The notes under the pieces were generated by a model that searched no databases, was not told where the DNA came from, and worked only from the letters and a program-made list of their open reading frames with translations. The position numbers and the translations under genes were made by a program. From Hyphomicrobiales bacterium (GTDB lineage: Bacteria; Pseudomonadota; Alphaproteobacteria; Rhizobiales; Rhizobiaceae): DNA of 36,675 nucleotides. The stretch lies in NCBI GenBank assembly GCA_011087605.1, contig JAALLE010000037.1, positions 1-36,675 of the forward strand, in the 5' to 3' direction. Of the stretch, positions 26,201 through 36,631 are shown in pieces; the first letter of the stretch is position 1; every line of letters begins with the position of its first letter.

Positions 26201-29200
26201 GTTGCCCGTTGGCCCGATAACATTGTTCCAGCCAAGATCAAACCGGACCAATGCCGTGCCATTTGAACCAGGTCCGTCGGAAAGCCCGCTCACGCCGGTT
26301 TGCGTCAGTGTTGCTACCGGTCCAAGAGTGTCGTTATTGACTGCAGGAGAATTTGGGCTGACACCACCACTGGTAAATGAACCTGAGGCGGACCAGCCTG
26401 TCCAATTGCCGGTGGTGCCGCTGGAGAAGCTTGAATTGGCAATCGAATTTTCATAATCAGAAAGGTCGATAACCGGGGTATCGTTGACGGATGTAATGCT
26501 GACCGAAACGGTTGCCGGATTGGATGTTGCACCAAGATTATCCTGGACTGTGTAGGTGATGTCGGTGACCGGACCCACATAGTCAAGCTCAGGTGTGAAA
26601 GTGATCTCGCCGGTCGCGCCGTTGACGCTCCACGTGCCCTGACCAGGAACAACAAGCGGAGCTCCGGCGGAGGCTGTGCCGGTAATCTGCACAGTGGCAG
26701 GAATGAGCGTGCCATCCACATCACTATCATTTGCCAGCACATCGATGACAACGGCGCCATCCTCGCTGACGGTGTCAGCATTTGCCACCGCTACTGGGGC
26801 GTCATTTGCTCCAGTAATGCTGACCGACACGGATGCAGGATTGGAGGTCGCACCTGAGTCGTCCTGCACGGTGTAGGTGATATCGGTTACTATTCCTGAG
26901 TAATCGGCCTCAGGTGTGAACGTAATCTCACCCGTCAAAGTATTTACCGTCCACGTACCTTCACCGGGGACGACCAGCGGATCACCCGCAGAAGCAGTGC
27001 CGGTTATCTGCACGGTGGCTGGAACCAATGTTCCATCAATATCGCTGTCATTAGCCAGCACGTCGATAATGACGGAAGCATCTTCGGCGACGCTGTCAGA
27101 ATCGTTAATGGCAACCGGTGGGTCGTTGACAGCAACGATGGTGACACTCACCTGGGCCAGTTTGGACCGCATGCCATTGATGTCGGAGACGGAATATCTG
27201 ATCGGGGTCGGAACTCCTGAAAATTCCGGTTCACCTGTAAAAGTTATTTCACCGGTGACTGCATTGATTGACCAGGTGCCTTCACCAGCCACGATAAGTG
27301 AGTCGCCGGCGTTTGCCGTATCCTGCAGCTGTACGGTGGACGCATCGATGGTATCGTCGCCGGCAATATCATTGGCCAATACGTCGATAACCAGCGGTAC
27401 GTCTTCGAAACCGTTTGCGATATCGTCTGTCGGGTCAGGTGGGTTTACGTCGACCCCCAGCAATATGAAGGCCTGTGCTACCGCTGAATCGTCGATGCCG
27501 TCATTGACGGTCATATCAATCGTGCGCGCCGATTCAACGGGATTGCTGTCGGTGTTCTCAAATTCCAACAGCGACAAAGCCGTCAGGTAATCGGCATGAG
27601 TTGCAGCGCCGGTTATGTCAATTTGAACGGTCACGCCGGAAATCGAAGAGGACCATGCCAGTCCATTCACCGTTCCAGATGATCCGTTTCCGGCAACACT
27701 GCCATCGACCAACAAGCGATCTCCAACTTCGGCATTGGTCAGGACAATTCTGGCGGATTGGATCGTCGTTCCATCGACGTCGGTTATTGATGAACTGACA
27801 TCCAGCAACTGGACGGGCGGATCGCCCGCTGTATACGGAAGTTGAGTATCGATATCCGAACTGTTGCTATCCGCAACAAAGACCATAACGTTGTCGATTG
27901 ACGCCTCGTCAGTATGGTCTCCGGTTGGATTCAGGTTCAGCCAGGAGAATGTAATATCACCGGTGTCCGATACGCCGGCCGGCAAATTGACTTCGACTGG
28001 GTAATAATCCCAGTCATGTTCTTCAGAGCTTGTTATTATGGTTGCCGGACCAGTCGCACCGTTGAGATAGGTGACGCTTGTTGTTGTCCCGGGCCCACTC
28101 GATGTCGTGATCCGGGCATAATCCACTCCGGCAACCGACATTGTTATCTGGATGCTTTCGCTTTCATGATTATGATCACTCCAACCAAAGTCAAAAGATA
28201 CCAGTGCCGCACCATTCGCCCCTGGACCAGTCGATAAACCGCTGAGCCCGGTCTGGGTTACCGTCGCCAGGCCGTTGGTATCATGATTGGTCACCGCTGG
28301 TGCGTTGGCACCTGCGTCAGCACCATCAAAATTGCCGGTTTCGCTCCAGTTTGCCCAGTTTGGTGAAACCCCATCGGAAAACGACCCGTTGACAATAATA
28401 TTTTCGACATCGGACAGGTCCAGAATCGGTGCATCATTGGCTGGAGTTATATTGACCGATACCGTTGCAGCATTGGAGACCGCTCCGGCATTGTCCTCGA
28501 CCGTATAGGTAATGTCGTTAACTGTACCGTCATAATCAGCTTCAGGTGTGAACGTAATCTCGCCGGTGAGCATATTGACCGACCACGTGCCTTCGCCTGG
28601 CACGGTCAGCGGGTCACCGGCTGAAGCTGTGCCGGTTATCTGGACGGTTGCGGGCACCAGTGTTCCGTCAATGTCGACATCATTGCCCAGCACGTCGATT
28701 GTGATCGAATTATCTTCCACCACGGTGTCTGCATCGACATTGGCAACAGGGGCATCATTGACCGGTGTAATACTGACGGAAACTGTCGCTGGATTGCTCG
28801 TCGCTCCAAGGTCATCTTCAACGGTGTAGGTAATATCGGTGACCGCGCCGTCAAAGTCAGCTTCTGGCGCGAACATAATCTCACCTGTGAGTGTATTGAC
28901 CGACCATGTGCCTTCGCCTGGCACGGTCAGCGGATCACCGGGCGAAGCTGTGCCGGTTATCCGGACTGTTGCGGGCACCAGTGTTCCGTCAATGTCGATG
29001 TCATTGCCCAGTACATCGATGGTAACGGAAGAATCCTCAACCACGCCGCCGCTATCTGCAACGGCAACCGGTGCGTCATTTGTCGATGTAATCGTGACCG
29101 AAACACTGGCCGGATTGCTGGTGGCCCCGAGGTCGTCCTGAACTGTATATGTGATGTCGGTAACCGCGCCGTCATAATCAGCGACCGGGGTAAATGTAAT

Positions 29201-32200
29201 CTCACCGGTGGCCGGATTGATTGACCAGGTTCCTTCACCGGGGATGGAGAGGGGCGAACCAGCAGAGGATGTGCCGACAATTTGTACGGTTGCAGGAATC
29301 AACGTCCCATCAAGGTCACTGTCATTGGCCAGCACGTCGATTGTGACGGCGGAATCTTCAGCAACCGTGTCGCTGTCGGCGACGGCCGTGGGGGCATCAT
29401 TGACCGGCGTGATGGTGACGGAGACTGTCGCTGGATTACTGTTGGCTCCCAGATCATCCTGGACGGTGTAGGTAATGTCGGTGACGGCCCCGTCATAATT
29501 GGGTTCCGGTGTGAAGATGATTTCACCTGACAGCGTGTTTATCGTCCACACACCTTCGCCGGGAACGACCAGCGGATCACCCGCTGACGCAGTGCCGGTG
29601 ATCTGCACTGTAGCCGGAACCAACGTTCCATCGAGATCGCTGTCATTGGCTAATACGTTGATGTTAATGGATGAATCTTCTACCACGCTGTCGATGTCTG
29701 CAATCGCTACGGGAACATCATTTACCGATGTAATTGTGACGGATACTGTGGCTGGGATGCTGGTTGCACCCAAATCATCTTGAACGGTGTAGGTGATGTC
29801 TGTAACGGAACCGTCGTAATCAGCTTCGGGTGTGAAGGTAATTTCGCCGGTTAATGTGTTTATTGTCCAGGCGCCTTCACCGGGTACAGCCAGCGGATCA
29901 CCTGCAGAAGCAGTGCCCGATATCTGAACTGTTGCCGGCATCAATGTGCCATCGAGGTCGCTGTCATTTGCCAGGACATCGATGATAACCGAACCATCCT
30001 CGACTACCGTGTCACTGTCAGCGACCGCAACAGGTATGTCGTTGACGGAGGTTATTGTGACCGAGACTGTTGCTGGATTTGAAACCGCCCCGGAATTGTC
30101 TTCCACAGTATAGGAGATATCTGTCACAGGTCCGGTATAATCCGGCTCGGGTGTGAATGTGATCTCACCCGTGGCTGTGTTAATTGTCCACGCGCCCTCG
30201 CCTGGAACAACAAGCGGATCACCTGCCGATGCCGTACCTGTAATGTGAATACTTGCCGGATCCAGCGTCCCATCCAGATCACTGTCATTTCCCAGAATAT
30301 TGATGGCAACAGAACCGTCTTCGACCACGCTATCTACATCGTCATTTGCAACTGGCGCATCGTTTACGGCGTTCACGAAGATGAATTTGGTGCCAACTAC
30401 TGTCCCGCCGTTGCCGTCATCAACCGTATAGGTGATCGTATCCAACCCGTTGAAGTTAAGATTTGGCGTGTAGTTTAGGGAAGAATCCGGATTTTTTGTC
30501 ACCGTTCCATTGGTTGATCCGGCAGTGGTGACCGACAGAACATCGCCATCGATATCACTCGCATGGATCAATACGTTGATGTTGTTGAGCGCATTGTCTT
30601 TGTTGATATTGCTCAGCGGAGGAGACCCGGCCAGCGGATCATCATTGACCGGCGCAACTATAATATCGAGGTTTCCTGCACTGATGCCACCATTGCCGTC
30701 ATCAAGAGTGAAGCTTATCGTGTCGGTACCGTTATAATCTGCATTTGGTGTGTAGTTTAAAGACCCGTCACCGTTGATTGTCACACTACCGTTGAGGGCG
30801 GATGCTGCCGTGACCGACACGATGTCCCCTTCAGCATCGGTGACAAAGGAAAGTACATCGATTGAGCCCAGACTCGTGTCTTCATTGGTATTTGAATCCG
30901 GAATGGAACCTGCTACCGGCGCGTCATTGGAACCGGTGATTGTGACAGAGACCGACGCGGGATTGGACCATGCACCGTCGTCGTCCTGCACGGTGTAGGT
31001 AATGTCGGTGACAGCCCCATCAAAGTCGGTTTCCGGGGTAAATGTAATTTCTCCGGTCAGATTGTTGACCGACCAAGTCCCTTCTCCTGCAACAATCAAC
31101 GGGTCACCGGCTGAAGCAGTGCCGGTGATTTGAACACTGGCTGGATCAAATATTCCGTCTATGTCGGTGTCATTTGCCAGTACATCAATGGTAACCGACG
31201 CATCTTCAGCCACGATGTCACTGTCAGCATTGGCCGTTGGTGCGTCGTTGACGTCTGTGATCGTGACTGAAATGTTTATGGGATTGGAGATATCACCAAC
31301 ATCATCGCGGACTGTATAGCTGATATCGGTGACCGAGCCGTGATAGTCTGCAATTGGCGTAAAAGTGATCTGACCCAAAATCAGGTTGACCGACCATGTG
31401 CCTTCACCGGCAACGATCAGCGGATCGCCAGGGTTTGACGTGCCGGCGATCTGGATTGACGCTGGATCCAGAGTTCCGTCGATGTCAAAGTCGTTGGTAA
31501 GAATATCGATTGTTGTTGATCCGTCTTCAACAACGGTACCGCCGTCGGTCACTGCAACCGGTGCGTCATTGACCGGTGTAATCGAAACCGAAATATTGAC
31601 CGGATTGCTAACGGCGCCGGTATTATCGCTCATCTGATAGGAAATATCGGTCACCGGGCCGTCGTAGTCGGCCAATGGTGCAAATGTGATTTCACCTGTC
31701 AGCAGGTTGACCGACCATGTACCTTCACCGGGAACAACGAGCGGATCACCGGGATTGGTGGTGCCGATAATTTGCAGACTTGTGGGATCCAGTGTTCCAT
31801 CAATGTCGATGTCATTGGACAGAACGGCAATTGTGACGGAACCGTCTTCCAGTACCGTGTCGCTGTCTGCCACGGCAATCGGGGCATCGTTGACAGGTGT
31901 GATCGAAACTGAAACGCCGATTTGGCTGCTGCGTGCTCCAAGGTTATCGGCTACCGTGTAGTTTATGTCTGTAACGGGGCCATCATAATCGGCTATTGGC
32001 GTAAACGAGATTTCGCCAGTTGCCAGATTGACACTCCAAGTACCTTGTCCGGGCACGAACAGGGGCGCTCCCGGGGTCGGGGTGCCAACAATCTGGACGC
32101 TGGCAGGATCGAGGCTGCCATCTATGTCGGTGTCATTGGACAATACGTCTATGACAACTGTTCCATCTTCCAGCACAATGTCGCTGTCGGCAATCAGGCG

Positions 32201-34075
32201 AGGTGCGTCGTTGACGGAATTCACCACGACGTTGAATGTAGAACTGTCGATACCACCATTACCGTCACTAATCGTATAGGTGATTGTATCGGTACCAAAA
32301 AAATCACTGTTCGGGGTGAAATTGAGGGTACCGTCAGGGTTGATTGTGACGCTGCCATTGGTGGCGCTGGCAGAGACAACACTGAGCGAATCTCCGTCAA
32401 TATCGGTCGCCAGGGCCAAGGCGTCGATATTGCTCAATGTCGTGTCTTCATCGGTGGTGCCTGTCGCGACCGTGCCGGCAATCGGCGCGTCATTGACGGG
32501 CAGAACACTGATGGCAATCGAACCATCGGTGATGTTTCCACTGGTATCGGTGATAGTGTAGGCTATTGCATCGGAACCATGAAAATCGGGATCTGGAATA
32601 TAATCCAGCGTTCCGTCTGCATTGATTGTTGCCGTTCCATTACTGGCGATTGCACCGGTTACTGTGAGCGAGTCGCCTTCAGGGTCGTAAGCGGCGTTTA
32701 ATACATTGATGCCGAAAAGCCCCACATCTTCCGGGGTGCCCACAGCAGGCGCAATGCCCGCGAAGGGCGCTTCATTGGCGGCGGCCGGGCCGACCGCGCT
32801 GACATCAATTGCGGAGTCCTGCGCTAGATCCACACCCGATTTTGAAGATGACCTACTCTGACCGGGGCCGGATCTTTGAGAGAGGTCGATTGCCGGAGCG
32901 GTGTCATCCAGCTGCAGGTTGTCTTCTTCGTTGTCTTCCTCTTCGGTGACCGGTCTGTCGCTGCTAAGATCAAGCAGGTTTTGCGCTTCACTGCCAGTGG
33001 AACTGTTATGCCCGCTCTCACCACTGATACTGCCAATTTGTGCCAGTTCCAGGGCTTTGGCTGTGTTGGAACTGTTGGATTGGCTTGCCACCGATTTAGC
33101 GGTCAGCGAAAAGCCCTGAGCCGACATTGCTGCCTGGCTAGCAACTGAATACAAAACGGCAGCTGCGGCGGCATCGCTTTGAGACCCTGCTGGGAGAACG
33201 CCCCGGTTCAAAACATCGCGGGTATCCAGTCCCTTTTCCGATTGTATGATCCACTTGAACTGAGTGGACATAACCTGGCCGGTGGAAGTCGCAATGGAGA
33301 CCAGAACGGTATGGTTTTCACCATCTCCCCCATCACTGCTTAAGACCCCCTCGATGTGCATGCGGCTGGTGTTGTAGTTCAGTCCCGGAGGCAGTCCGGA
33401 AACCGAAACCGAGACGTTTTCATCGACCAACAGGTCAGCCAGATATCCCCCGATGTCGAGGCTGACATGAGTATCCATTCCGTCAAACTGGTTGGGAATG
33501 AGTTGATTGCCCAGTTCCTGAATTGGCATTTGATTCTCGATGCGAATCTTCATCACCTGGGTCGACCAATGACCATCATGGACGACAAACGTTATGTCGT
33601 CGCGCGGTGCCTGGTTATCGTGCGGTCGGTAAGAAAGATCCCCATCGGGCAGAATCTGAACTTCACCATGAGACGCCCAGGCTTTGGTGACAACCGGAGC
33701 CTCTCCGGTGAATTCCGGTAAATATTTCGCAATGACAATGCGGGTGGCGCCTTCCTGCAAGGCGGTCACGGGTTCTACGTAGTCGCTTGAATCCTGTTCA
33801 CTTGGGAAGAATTCATCTTTCCCAGAAGTGGGTCCGTCCTGGCCAGCTGAGCTGGATAGTTGCCCGGCAGAATCGATTGAAATGCTTAAGTCGTCGAATC
33901 GAATTTCCTGGCAATTGTCCAGCACATCGTAATCGGCGTCGGTCCATAGCAGTGCTGAACTGCCCGGCGTTAATTTCCATTCAAAATCTGCTGATTTGCC
34001 CGGCACGGTGTAGATGGAACGACCGTCCACAACTTCAAGCGTTTGACCAAATTTAGCAGTTTCCCGTGGCGGCAT
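20213..34075 (-). CDS. Giant repetitive cadherin-like surface protein, probable type I-secreted adhesin
   Basis: 4620-residue uninterrupted protein. It has no Sec signal peptide, is strongly acidic and is almost free of Cys, as expected for a type I-secreted adhesin. Domain map (residues): 1-433 unique N-terminal part with an Ig-like segment near 230-290 and an acidic [10 protein letters not shown] linker; 434-621 two ~94-residue cadherin-like units; 622-1049 four ~107-residue units; 1050-1237 two 94-residue units; 1238-1879 six 107-residue units; 1880-2208 composite jelly-roll module; 2209-2530 three units; 2531-2859 second composite module; 2860-3181 three units; 3182-3273 one 92-residue unit; 3274-3568 third composite module; 3569-3675 one unit; about 3680-3900 laminin-G-like; 3920-4010 cadherin; 4013-4410 WDGSxW repeats; 4425-4620 calcium-binding C-terminal region with DTDGDGDLE and [12 protein letters not shown] loops. 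No RTX nonapeptide repeats, and no ABC exporter, membrane-fusion or outer-membrane genes are nearby. Start at 34075 is the only reasonable one but has a weak ribosome binding site. Confidence 0.9.
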   Translation of the reverse strand: MPPRETAKFGQTLEVVDGRSIYTVPGKSADFEWKLTPGSSALLWTDADYDVLDNCQEIRFDDLSISIDSAGQLSSSAGQDGPTSGKDEFFPSEQDSSDYVEPVTALQEGATRIVIAKYLPEFTGEAPVVTKAWASHGEVQILPDGDLSYRPHDNQAPRDDITFVVHDGHWSTQVMKIRIENQMPIQELGNQLIPNQFDGMDTHVSLDIGGYLADLLVDENVSVSVSGLPPGLNYNTSRMHIEGVLSSDGGDGENHTVLVSIATSTGQVMSTQFKWIIQSEKGLDTRDVLNRGVLPAGSQSDAAAAAVLYSVASQAAMSAQGFSLTAKSVASQSNSSNTAKALELAQIGSISGESGHNSSTGSEAQNLLDLSSDRPVTEEEDNEEDNLQLDDTAPAIDLSQRSGPGQSRSSSKSGVDLAQDSAIDVSAVGPAAANEAPFAGIAPAVGTPEDVGLFGINVLNAAYDPEGDSLTVTGAIASNGTATINADGTLDYIPDPDFHGSDAIAYTITDTSGNITDGSIAISVLPVNDAPIAGTVATGTTDEDTTLSNIDALALATDIDGDSLSVVSASATNGSVTINPDGTLNFTPNSDFFGTDTITYTISDGNGGIDSSTFNVVVNSVNDAPRLIADSDIVLEDGTVVIDVLSNDTDIDGSLDPASVQIVGTPTPGAPLFVPGQGTWSVNLATGEISFTPIADYDGPVTDINYTVADNLGARSSQIGVSVSITPVNDAPIAVADSDTVLEDGSVTIAVLSNDIDIDGTLDPTSLQIIGTTNPGDPLVVPGEGTWSVNLLTGEITFAPLADYDGPVTDISYQMSDNTGAVSNPVNISVSITPVNDAPVAVTDGGTVVEDGSTTIDILTNDFDIDGTLDPASIQIAGTSNPGDPLIVAGEGTWSVNLILGQITFTPIADYHGSVTDISYTVRDDVGDISNPINISVTITDVNDAPTANADSDIVAEDASVTIDVLANDTDIDGIFDPASVQITGTASAGDPLIVAGEGTWSVNNLTGEITFTPETDFDGAVTDITYTVQDDDGAWSNPASVSVTITGSNDAPVAGSIPDSNTNEDTSLGSIDVLSFVTDAEGDIVSVTAASALNGSVTINGDGSLNYTPNADYNGTDTISFTLDDGNGGISAGNLDIIVAPVNDDPLAGSPPLSNINKDNALNNINVLIHASDIDGDVLSVTTAGSTNGTVTKNPDSSLNYTPNLNFNGLDTITYTVDDGNGGTVVGTKFIFVNAVNDAPVANDDVDSVVEDGSVAINILGNDSDLDGTLDPASIHITGTASAGDPLVVPGEGAWTINTATGEITFTPEPDYTGPVTDISYTVEDNSGAVSNPATVSVTITSVNDIPVAVADSDTVVEDGSVIIDVLANDSDLDGTLMPATVQISGTASAGDPLAVPGEGAWTINTLTGEITFTPEADYDGSVTDITYTVQDDLGATSIPATVSVTITSVNDVPVAIADIDSVVEDSSININVLANDSDLDGTLVPATVQITGTASAGDPLVVPGEGVWTINTLSGEIIFTPEPNYDGAVTDITYTVQDDLGANSNPATVSVTITPVNDAPTAVADSDTVAEDSAVTIDVLANDSDLDGTLIPATVQIVGTSSAGSPLSIPGEGTWSINPATGEITFTPVADYDGAVTDITYTVQDDLGATSNPASVSVTITSTNDAPVAVADSGGVVEDSSVTIDVLGNDIDIDGTLVPATVRITGTASPGDPLTVPGEGTWSVNTLTGEIMFAPEADFDGAVTDITYTVEDDLGATSNPATVSVSITPVNDAPVANVDADTVVEDNSITIDVLGNDVDIDGTLVPATVQITGTASAGDPLTVPGEGTWSVNMLTGEITFTPEADYDGTVNDITYTVEDNAGAVSNAATVSVNITPANDAPILDLSDVENIIVNGSFSDGVSPNWANWSETGNFDGADAGANAPAVTNHDTNGLATVTQTGLSGLSTGPGANGAALVSFDFGWSDHNHESESIQITMSVAGVDYARITTSSGPGTTTSVTYLNGATGPATIITSSEEHDWDYYPVEVNLPAGVSDTGDITFSWLNLNPTGDHTDEASIDNVMVFVADSNSSDIDTQLPYTAGDPPVQLLDVSSSITDVDGTTIQSARIVLTNAEVGDRLLVDGSVAGNGSSGTVNGLAWSSSISGVTVQIDITGAATHADYLTALSLLEFENTDSNPVESARTIDMTVNDGIDDSAVAQAFILLGVDVNPPDPTDDIANGFEDVPLVIDVLANDIAGDDTIDASTVQLQDTANAGDSLIVAGEGTWSINAVTGEITFTGEPEFSGVPTPIRYSVSDINGMRSKLAQVSVTIVAVNDPPVAINDSDSVAEDASVIIDVLANDSDIDGTLVPATVQITGTASAGDPLVVPGEGTWTVNTLTGEITFTPEADYSGIVTDITYTVQDDSGATSNPASVSVSITGANDAPVAVANADTVSEDGAVVIDVLANDSDVDGTLIPATVQITGTASAGAPLVVPGQGTWSVNGATGEITFTPELDYVGPVTDITYTVQDNLGATSNPATVSVSITSVNDTPVIDLSDYENSIANSSFSSGTTGNWTGWSASGSFTSGGVSPNSPAVNNDTLGPVATLTQTGVSGLSDGPGSNGTALVRFDLGWNNVIGPTGNPQQLTLSIGGVDYATITTSLSGSTASVLFLNGASGSPSTISESTYFDWTYTTIELNLPGSVADTADIQFTWENLPGPGSTSDDISIDNVQVIVNDANPAETDHQVDYQNGNAPIDLLDSSSSITDIDGTTLQSAHIHLTIADNGDALIVDGVTVTNGGSGTVNGLAWTSTISGGEIDISITGVGTHVTYLDALKLVQFESNSATPVATNRIVDFTVNDGIIDSVAAQTFVLFGINDAPPNSVDDMVNGFEDIALVINVLANDTPGDDPIDPTTVHILGTTNPGDSLVVAGEGTWSVNAVTGEITFTGEPEYSGLPTPIEYTVSDTSGLGSKLAQVIATIAAVNDDPVTALDSDTVVEDGSVVIDVLANDSDIDGTLDPATVQITGTASAGDPLVVAGEGTWTVNSINGEITFTPEPDFAGAVTDITYTVDDNLGATSNPATVSVTITPVNDAPAVNNDSDTVVEDGSVIIDVLANDSDVDGTLVPATVQITGTASAGDPLVVAGEGTWTVNSINGEITFTPEPDFDGAVTSITYTVDDNLGATSSPATVSVTITPVNDAPVAANDTSSGPINVTQTIVVLANDSDIDGGPLQVVSATATNGSVGVNPDNTLSYTPNLNYSGPDTISYTVSDGAGGSDTASVSVTVGGTNMPPQVDLDSTDNTAGETFADDFESGNYSGSTGSSAWTSNWVEIGEANGPSSGDVQIVSDGGDNSIRLTEDAIERTLDLSTADSAELTFDLRRTGDWDEDGRFRVEVSTDGTNYTQIYTTSSGGSTYQGITLNLTPYMSATTHIRFELVQDEDETAFIDNVSVAAVYPDPTPYSGTFTEDAGGVQISDLSIVTDIDSPNIQSATITITNVQTGDVLSVFGALPPGIAAGAYNPGTGELTLTGSASPADYQTAIDQIRFENTSDDPVTTSRTISVRVNDGAANSNVAIATIAIVPVNDPPVASNDADTVVEDSFVAVSVLANDNDVDGTLDPATVQITGTASAGDPLVVAGEGTWTVNTISGVITFTPEPDYEGTVTSITYTVQDDLGATSNPATVSMSLTPANDAPTAMAVAGNTGTAINVDGGDAAYFKPDNSGAILGGLTQFTIETQFTNTNSTTAQHIPIFNYFDGGPTDELEITIFNASTTPYILVEISGSILSIPAGTYDPSTLLDGGQHTLSFSWDNTAGDWVLYEDGVQVANGTGLNPAHVLTGGGVAVFGQEQDSLEGNFNPAQIFAGSYYDVRIFDDIRTPAEVAAGSNITLSAAEPNMVANWQFNDGETSTVTDVVSGNNLNLLQSSEPGFTASTPADIISVVENSASGTVIGTFTTTDIDIGDTFTYALTSDPSGLFEIVGDELRIKTGATVDYEVSTSHSVTVEVTDSGGATFSRNVTIEVTNVDEITRGTAIWGDNTNEAVANDWDGSTYGSDVTTVNIGDEFRTMQAAEAPTRDEIIVVGTINNKDVVAQMWDGSTWAQVSLGVLGQVSEAYWWGAEVAYEQTSGDAVMVWNDDGQSSGQELRYATWDGSSWSAVQSVSGYTGNEPQHMKLSFDPNSDEMVLVVNDKDADDYAFVWDGNSWGNMISLDTSGNSEADQTAIAVSHEAESGDAIVTFGKSGSTDIFTRTWDGASWSSESSLSAPVSVSGDPRWIVTSNDLSSDSMVVGVTTDNGEAWVSVWDGSSWETAVEIETFVESAISPNIAVAFESISGQALVTYSEDGTNTVHYRTWDSVGGWSAEQVLFNAGDRINSMTLDSSPTSNEIMLMVQDDGHDLNSVIWDGSSWGTPTEPENDTGENKNQPFAFVWDQDGVLNTSPLAFDLNRDGEINVTGETTAQNKAGIRELGETVQFDTDGDGDLETIEWLDGSGDALLVNNVDGNAATDMNGTRLFGDQGGEYEHGYQQLAEFDSNSDGVISQDEGEGLNLWVDDGDAKVSEGELFTLQEMGISEIELTLEAQAQDEEGRDLFRSSATLEDGTKILTEDVWFGQATSEDDEPLTRPDLTTVQQPEDLLG
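20880..22039 (-). repeat. Eight WDGSxW repeats, possible beta-propeller
   Basis: Within the giant protein, the motif WDGSxW or a close variant occurs eight times at 50-54-residue spacing (plus-strand positions near 21982, 21830, 21667, 21513, 21362, 21206, 21055 and 20912). Each is followed by about 20 residues and a strand such as GDAVMVW or EMVLVVND. This spacing and the beta-rich pattern fit an eight-bladed propeller or a related solenoid. I cannot place it in a named family. Confidence 0.7.
24533..28438 (-). repeat. Tandem duplication of a 651-residue super-module
   Basis: Two consecutive blocks of 1953 nt each (26486-28438 and 24533-26485) with the same order: composite jelly-roll module of 329 residues (NGSFSDG / NSSFSSG start, SIDNV end, then an SSSITDxDGTTxQSA domain), one 108-residue divergent cadherin-like unit with NGFED, then two 107-residue units. 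Both blocks have identical module lengths, so the whole block was copied as one piece. Confidence 0.85.
28439..30364 (-). repeat. Six tandem 321-nt (107-residue) cadherin-like units (B type)
   Basis: The longest uninterrupted run of the 107-residue unit: six copies, 1926 nt. Neighbouring copies are close in protein sequence (for example the [14 protein letters not shown] strand is almost invariant), which suggests recent duplication or gene conversion within the array. Confidence 0.85.
30929..32212 (-). repeat. Four tandem 321-nt (107-residue) cadherin-like units (B type)
   Basis: Four 107-residue repeats, each NDAP...DSDTVxEDGSV...[11 protein letters not shown]...GEGTWSVN...GEITFTP...DYDGxVTDI. 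The period is exactly 321 nt where measured: the GCGTCATTGAC at 31563 recurs as GCATCGTTGAC at 31884. The conserved DIDG and ED positions are probable calcium ligands between domains. Confidence 0.85.
32213..32776 (-). repeat. Two ~94-residue cadherin-like units (A type)
   Basis: Two tandem protein repeats of 94 residues each (282 nt), each starting N-E/D-A-P and containing DIDGDSLSV-type calcium-binding and [14 protein letters not shown] strands. Three more copies of this type occur at 30365-30928 (two) and about 24257-24532 (one, 92 residues). Confidence 0.8.
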
Positions 34076-34214
34076 GGGGAAATAACTCTCGATTTACCCA
34101 TGAAAAAGCGCAGCGCATACGGGTAACAAATTGCGCCGCGATGAAGTGAGCACTCACTACAAAATTCTATCAACCCTTACAGTGTGCCGTTTTCGAGTTA
34201 AAAATGGGTGAAGT

Positions 34215-34242
34215 CAGAGGTTCAAATTCAAGGCGACCTCTG
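34215..34242. other. Inverted repeat in the gap upstream of the giant gene
   Basis: CAGAGGT (34215-34221) and ACCTCTG (34236-34242) form a 7-bp inverted repeat with a 14-nt loop. It lies 140-167 nt upstream of the giant gene's start, in the 34076-34430 gap that must hold its promoter. A second small repeat, GTTAA-N6-TTAAC, sits at 34393-34408. A 67-codon plus-strand frame (34204-34407) in this gap has no ribosome binding site or recognisable family. I see no clear promoter. Confidence 0.3.
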
Positions 34243-34430
34243 GTGTTTGTCGCGGATCGGTGTCTATCGATTTCAGCGATGATTTTAATGGAGAAATTGG
34301 CTTCTGCAGTGGTTTTATCAAGCCAAATTGCCCAATTTCTGAACAATTCGACTGCAGAAATAATGGCAGACCGGGGTATTACTTCTGTCAGAGTTAACGT
34401 TGATTAACGCATTTAGGCATTATCAAACAT

Positions 34431-34769
34431 ATGTCTGGTTCTCTTTCCTTCGAAGAACTGAATATTCGATTTGCCGATGACCTGGATTGTGCCGACTATC
34501 ATTCGATCGCCCAACGCGCGACCAAGGAAATCGCCTGGCAACAGGGCAGGGCAGCAACATTTTTGGCAAAATGGGAGCACAATCGCGTTGGTTCGTCGTC
34601 TCATGTTCATCAGTCATTGTGGGCCGACAAAGGAGACAGCGTGTTCTTTGATGCAGATGCAGATGCAAATGCGGAGCATGGCCTGTCGGAAGTGATGCAA
34701 CACCATGTGGCCGGACTGATATCAATCCTTATCTGGACATTGCAGCGATGTGGAAGCACGGTCCCATAA
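34431..34769 (+). pseudogene. Fragment of a glutamine synthetase-family gene
   Basis: The frame encodes part of the catalytic core of a GlnA/PuuA-type ligase: DYHSIAQRATKEIAWQQGRA, FLAKWEHNRVGSSSHVHQSLW (with the conserved substrate His) and GLSEVMQHHVAGLI. It begins with no ribosome binding site and lacks the N-terminal ~190 residues. From about 34718 a second frame reads INPYLDIAAMW, similar to the NPYLAIAA signature near the C-terminus of the same family, so about 100 residues between the two have been deleted with a frameshift. The product cannot be active. Confidence 0.75.
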
Positions 34770-34836
34770 TACCGGTGGAAATCCAGTTGATGTGACCGCA
34801 GAAAACATCCGAAAAATGTATGAAGACTGGCTGTAG
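34741..34836 (+). pseudogene. C-terminal scrap of an unidentified protein
   Basis: In a third frame directly after the glutamine synthetase fragment, the sequence reads HNTGGNPVDVTAENIRKMYEDWL to a TAG at 34834-34836. It has the look of a real protein C-terminus (iron-containing alcohol dehydrogenases end in a similar NPxxVTxxxIxxLY pattern) but is too short to assign. Confidence 0.35.
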
Positions 34837-34844
34837 AGTAATTT

Positions 34845-34856
34845 GGCCTTCGGGCC
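34845..34856. other. GGCC-TTCG-GGCC hairpin
   Basis: Four GC pairs closed by a cUUCGg tetraloop (plus-strand RNA), immediately after the dead genes and before the convergent yjbR stop at 34858. No T-run. It may be the leftover terminator of the decayed plus-strand gene. Confidence 0.3.
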
Positions 34857-34857
34857 G

Positions 34858-35214
34858 CTAAAGGTTTAATTCTCGCCGCTTGGCTTTGGTCAACTTTGCC
34901 ACCACAAGTTGGTGCGCCATTTCAACATAAGCTTTGATGTCAGCGTCGCTGAGTGCATCTGAAGTCTGCAATTGAACCCATTTATAGCGTCCCAAATAAG
35001 GTGAAGGTTCAATGTCGGCTTGCTCAGTCAGCATCATGAAGGCCATGTCGCTGGCCTTGAAACCTATTTTGAAATCACTGCTCTTTTTGCCCCAGGTTGA
35101 CGCGAGGGCAAAGACTTTTCCACCAACTTTCCAGACATGGGCACCACCCCATTGGATCACCATTTCGGTGGCCGGCAAGCTACCGCAAAAGCCATCGAAT
35201 TTTGACAAATTCAT
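34858..35214 (-). CDS. MmcQ/YjbR-family protein
   Basis: 118-residue small cytoplasmic protein of the MmcQ/YjbR (CyaY-like fold, DNA-binding-type) family. Family features: MNLSKFDGFCGSLPATE, WGGAHVWKVGGKVFALAS, FKIGFKASD and SPYLGRYKWVQLQ. I start it at the ATG at 35214; the frame runs to 35274 but that would overlap msrA. It begins 8 nt after the msrA stop, so the two are co-transcribed. Biochemical role unknown. Confidence 0.85.
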   Translation of the reverse strand: MNLSKFDGFCGSLPATEMVIQWGGAHVWKVGGKVFALASTWGKKSSDFKIGFKASDMAFMMLTEQADIEPSPYLGRYKWVQLQTSDALSDADIKAYVEMAHQLVVAKLTKAKRRELNL

Positions 35215-35222
35215 TGGTTTTT

Positions 35223-35879
35223 CTATGCCTTGGTTGGTACCGGGCAGGCGATGCCAACACCGCCCAGATTGCAATACCCTTCAGGATTTTTTGCCAGATA
35301 TTGCTGATGATACTCTTCAGCAAAGTAGAAGGTTGGCGCTTCTAGAATTTCGGTGGTGATCGCGCCTTTTCCCTTTTGGGCCAGTGCCTGACCATAAGCA
35401 TCCCGAGACGCTTCTGCCTGCAGTTTCTGTTGTGGAGTTGTGGTGTAGATGCCGGAGCGATACTGGGTGCCGGTATCATTGCCCTGGCGCATGCCCTGGG
35501 TCGGGTCGTGGGTTTCCCAGAACAGTTTTAGCAGCTTTTCAAAGGATATCTCGCTAGGATCGAGCACCACCCGCACGGTTTCATTGTGCCCCGTAAGGCC
35601 GGTGCAGACTTCGCTATAGGTTGGGTTGGGGGTCGTGCCGGACTGGTATCCCGCGGCGGTGACCCAAACCCCCTGTTGTTCCCAGAAAAGCCGTTCGACG
35701 CCCCAAAAACACCCCATGCCGAAAAACACTACTTCTTTCCCATCAACGGCTTCGGCGGCGATCGGTCGTCCGTTGACGAAGTGGTTTTCGGCAGTTGGCA
35801 GGGGATCTGGCCGACCTGGCATGACGGTCTCGGCGGTTGGCATTTTCATTTTACTGGTCAGGCGGTCGATCAGGAACAT
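35223..35879 (-). CDS. msrA: Peptide methionine sulfoxide reductase A
   Basis: 218-residue cytoplasmic repair enzyme that reduces methionine-S-sulfoxide in proteins with thioredoxin. The catalytic GCFWG motif (Cys57) is present in [15 protein letters not shown], with [34 protein letters not shown] and the C-terminal [18 protein letters not shown] carrying the resolving-type cysteines. Length is close to the E. coli protein (212). AAAGG seven nucleotides before the ATG supports the start. First gene of a pair with the YjbR-like gene; an oxidative-stress function fits the other stress genes in the window. Confidence 0.96.
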   Translation of the reverse strand: MFLIDRLTSKMKMPTAETVMPGRPDPLPTAENHFVNGRPIAAEAVDGKEVVFFGMGCFWGVERLFWEQQGVWVTAAGYQSGTTPNPTYSEVCTGLTGHNETVRVVLDPSEISFEKLLKLFWETHDPTQGMRQGNDTGTQYRSGIYTTTPQQKLQAEASRDAYGQALAQKGKGAITTEILEAPTFYFAEEYHQQYLAKNPEGYCNLGGVGIACPVPTKA

Positions 35880-35909
35880 GGCAAGGCCTTTCTATCTTCA
35901 ACAAACGTA

Positions 35910-36233
35910 TTAACGGCCGGAAAACCTTCCATAGGGATTTTCACGCCGTTGGCCAAACTTAAGCAAAATCATGGCCACCAAAAAGAAAATCAACCAGCTG
36001 GGAAGTTTGAGTAAGTTTAACAGGACCGGATCCCACACATAGGGATGAGACCATGTCAGAACAAGTTCGTGAGTGGATTCCAGCGATTTCTCACTGATTG
36101 CAACCCAGGAACTGGCAAGCGAAGTCAAGATCATTTCAGAAGCGGTTATCGATTTGGTGATGTCGAGCACAGCCAACACCACAGCCAGTGCCAGGACAAA
36201 CAATCCAACAATTTTGAATAGAAAATGAAACAC
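35910..36233 (-). CDS. Small membrane protein of unknown function
   Basis: 107 residues, GTG start at 36233 with a purine-rich AGGGCGGG stretch upstream. Two hydrophobic segments, at about 5-24 (FKIVGLFVLALAVVLAVLD) and 78-92 (PSWLIFFLVAMILLKFG), with an extramembrane loop between them and a basic C-terminus RRENPYGRFSGR. The pattern of a conserved PYVWDPVLLNLLKLPSW stretch before the second helix looks like a small conserved alphaproteobacterial membrane protein family, which I cannot name. It lies 30 nt upstream of msrA on the same strand and may be co-transcribed. Confidence 0.75.
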   Translation of the reverse strand: MFHFLFKIVGLFVLALAVVLAVLDITKSITASEMILTSLASSWVAISEKSLESTHELVLTWSHPYVWDPVLLNLLKLPSWLIFFLVAMILLKFGQRRENPYGRFSGR

Positions 36234-36541
36234 CCGAATGCCCGCCCTTATTCACCAGAATTGTTATAGAGGGGATTTAGGATTTGTCATCAAAAAGGCG
36301 GTGACCAGCCCATTCCCAACATGATTATGCCCGTCTAATTAATTGCTCAGCCAAACTCTGGGGATGTGCAAATGGCAACAAACATCACCAAATCAAATCT
36401 ACACTGAATTCGTGGTCACAATGCGGTTGAAACCTGTGTCGTGTTGTGTGTATATCCGCTGGCGCTTGTGAATTTTAGCGCTGCGATTGAAAAGTGTTCG
36501 TAATCAGTTGTAGCTGGTTTTGGCATGGTTCGATGGGCGAA
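36234..36541. other. Intergenic region before tRNA-Ser
   Basis: 308 nt without a convincing gene. A TTGAAA at 36487-36492 could be the -35 of a tRNA promoter, but no good -10 follows at the right distance. No clear terminator or repeat seen. Confidence 0.5.
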
Positions 36542-36631
36542 GGAGAGGTGGCCGAGTGGTCGAAGGCGCACGCCTGGAAAGTGTGTAGGCGGGTGACCGT
36601 CTCCAGGGTTCGAATCCCTGTCTCTCCGCCA
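36542..36631 (+). tRNA. tRNA-Ser (anticodon GGA)
   Basis: Complete 90-nt type II tRNA with encoded CCA. The acceptor stem GGAGAGG (36542-36548) pairs with TCTCTCC (36621-36627, one G-T pair), discriminator G, then CCA at 36629-36631. The anticodon stem CACGC/GTGTG (36569-36573 / 36581-36585) frames the loop CTGGAAA, so the anticodon is GGA at 36576-36578, reading UCC/UCU serine codons. A long variable arm and the T-loop GGTTCGAATCC are present, as required for tRNA-Ser. Confidence 0.97.

Noticed and set aside
20880-32776. Regular repeats suggestive of a CRISPR array
   Set aside because: The repeats are 150-321 nt, in frame and code for protein domains; there are no short direct repeats with unique spacers and no cas genes.
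34214-34232. GGTTCAAATTC resembling a tRNA T-loop
   Set aside because: No matching T-stem, acceptor or anticodon arms can be formed around it.
34204-34407. 67-codon plus-strand frame in the gap upstream of the giant gene
   Set aside because: No ribosome binding site, no recognisable family, and it lies in a region of decayed sequence and likely promoter DNA.
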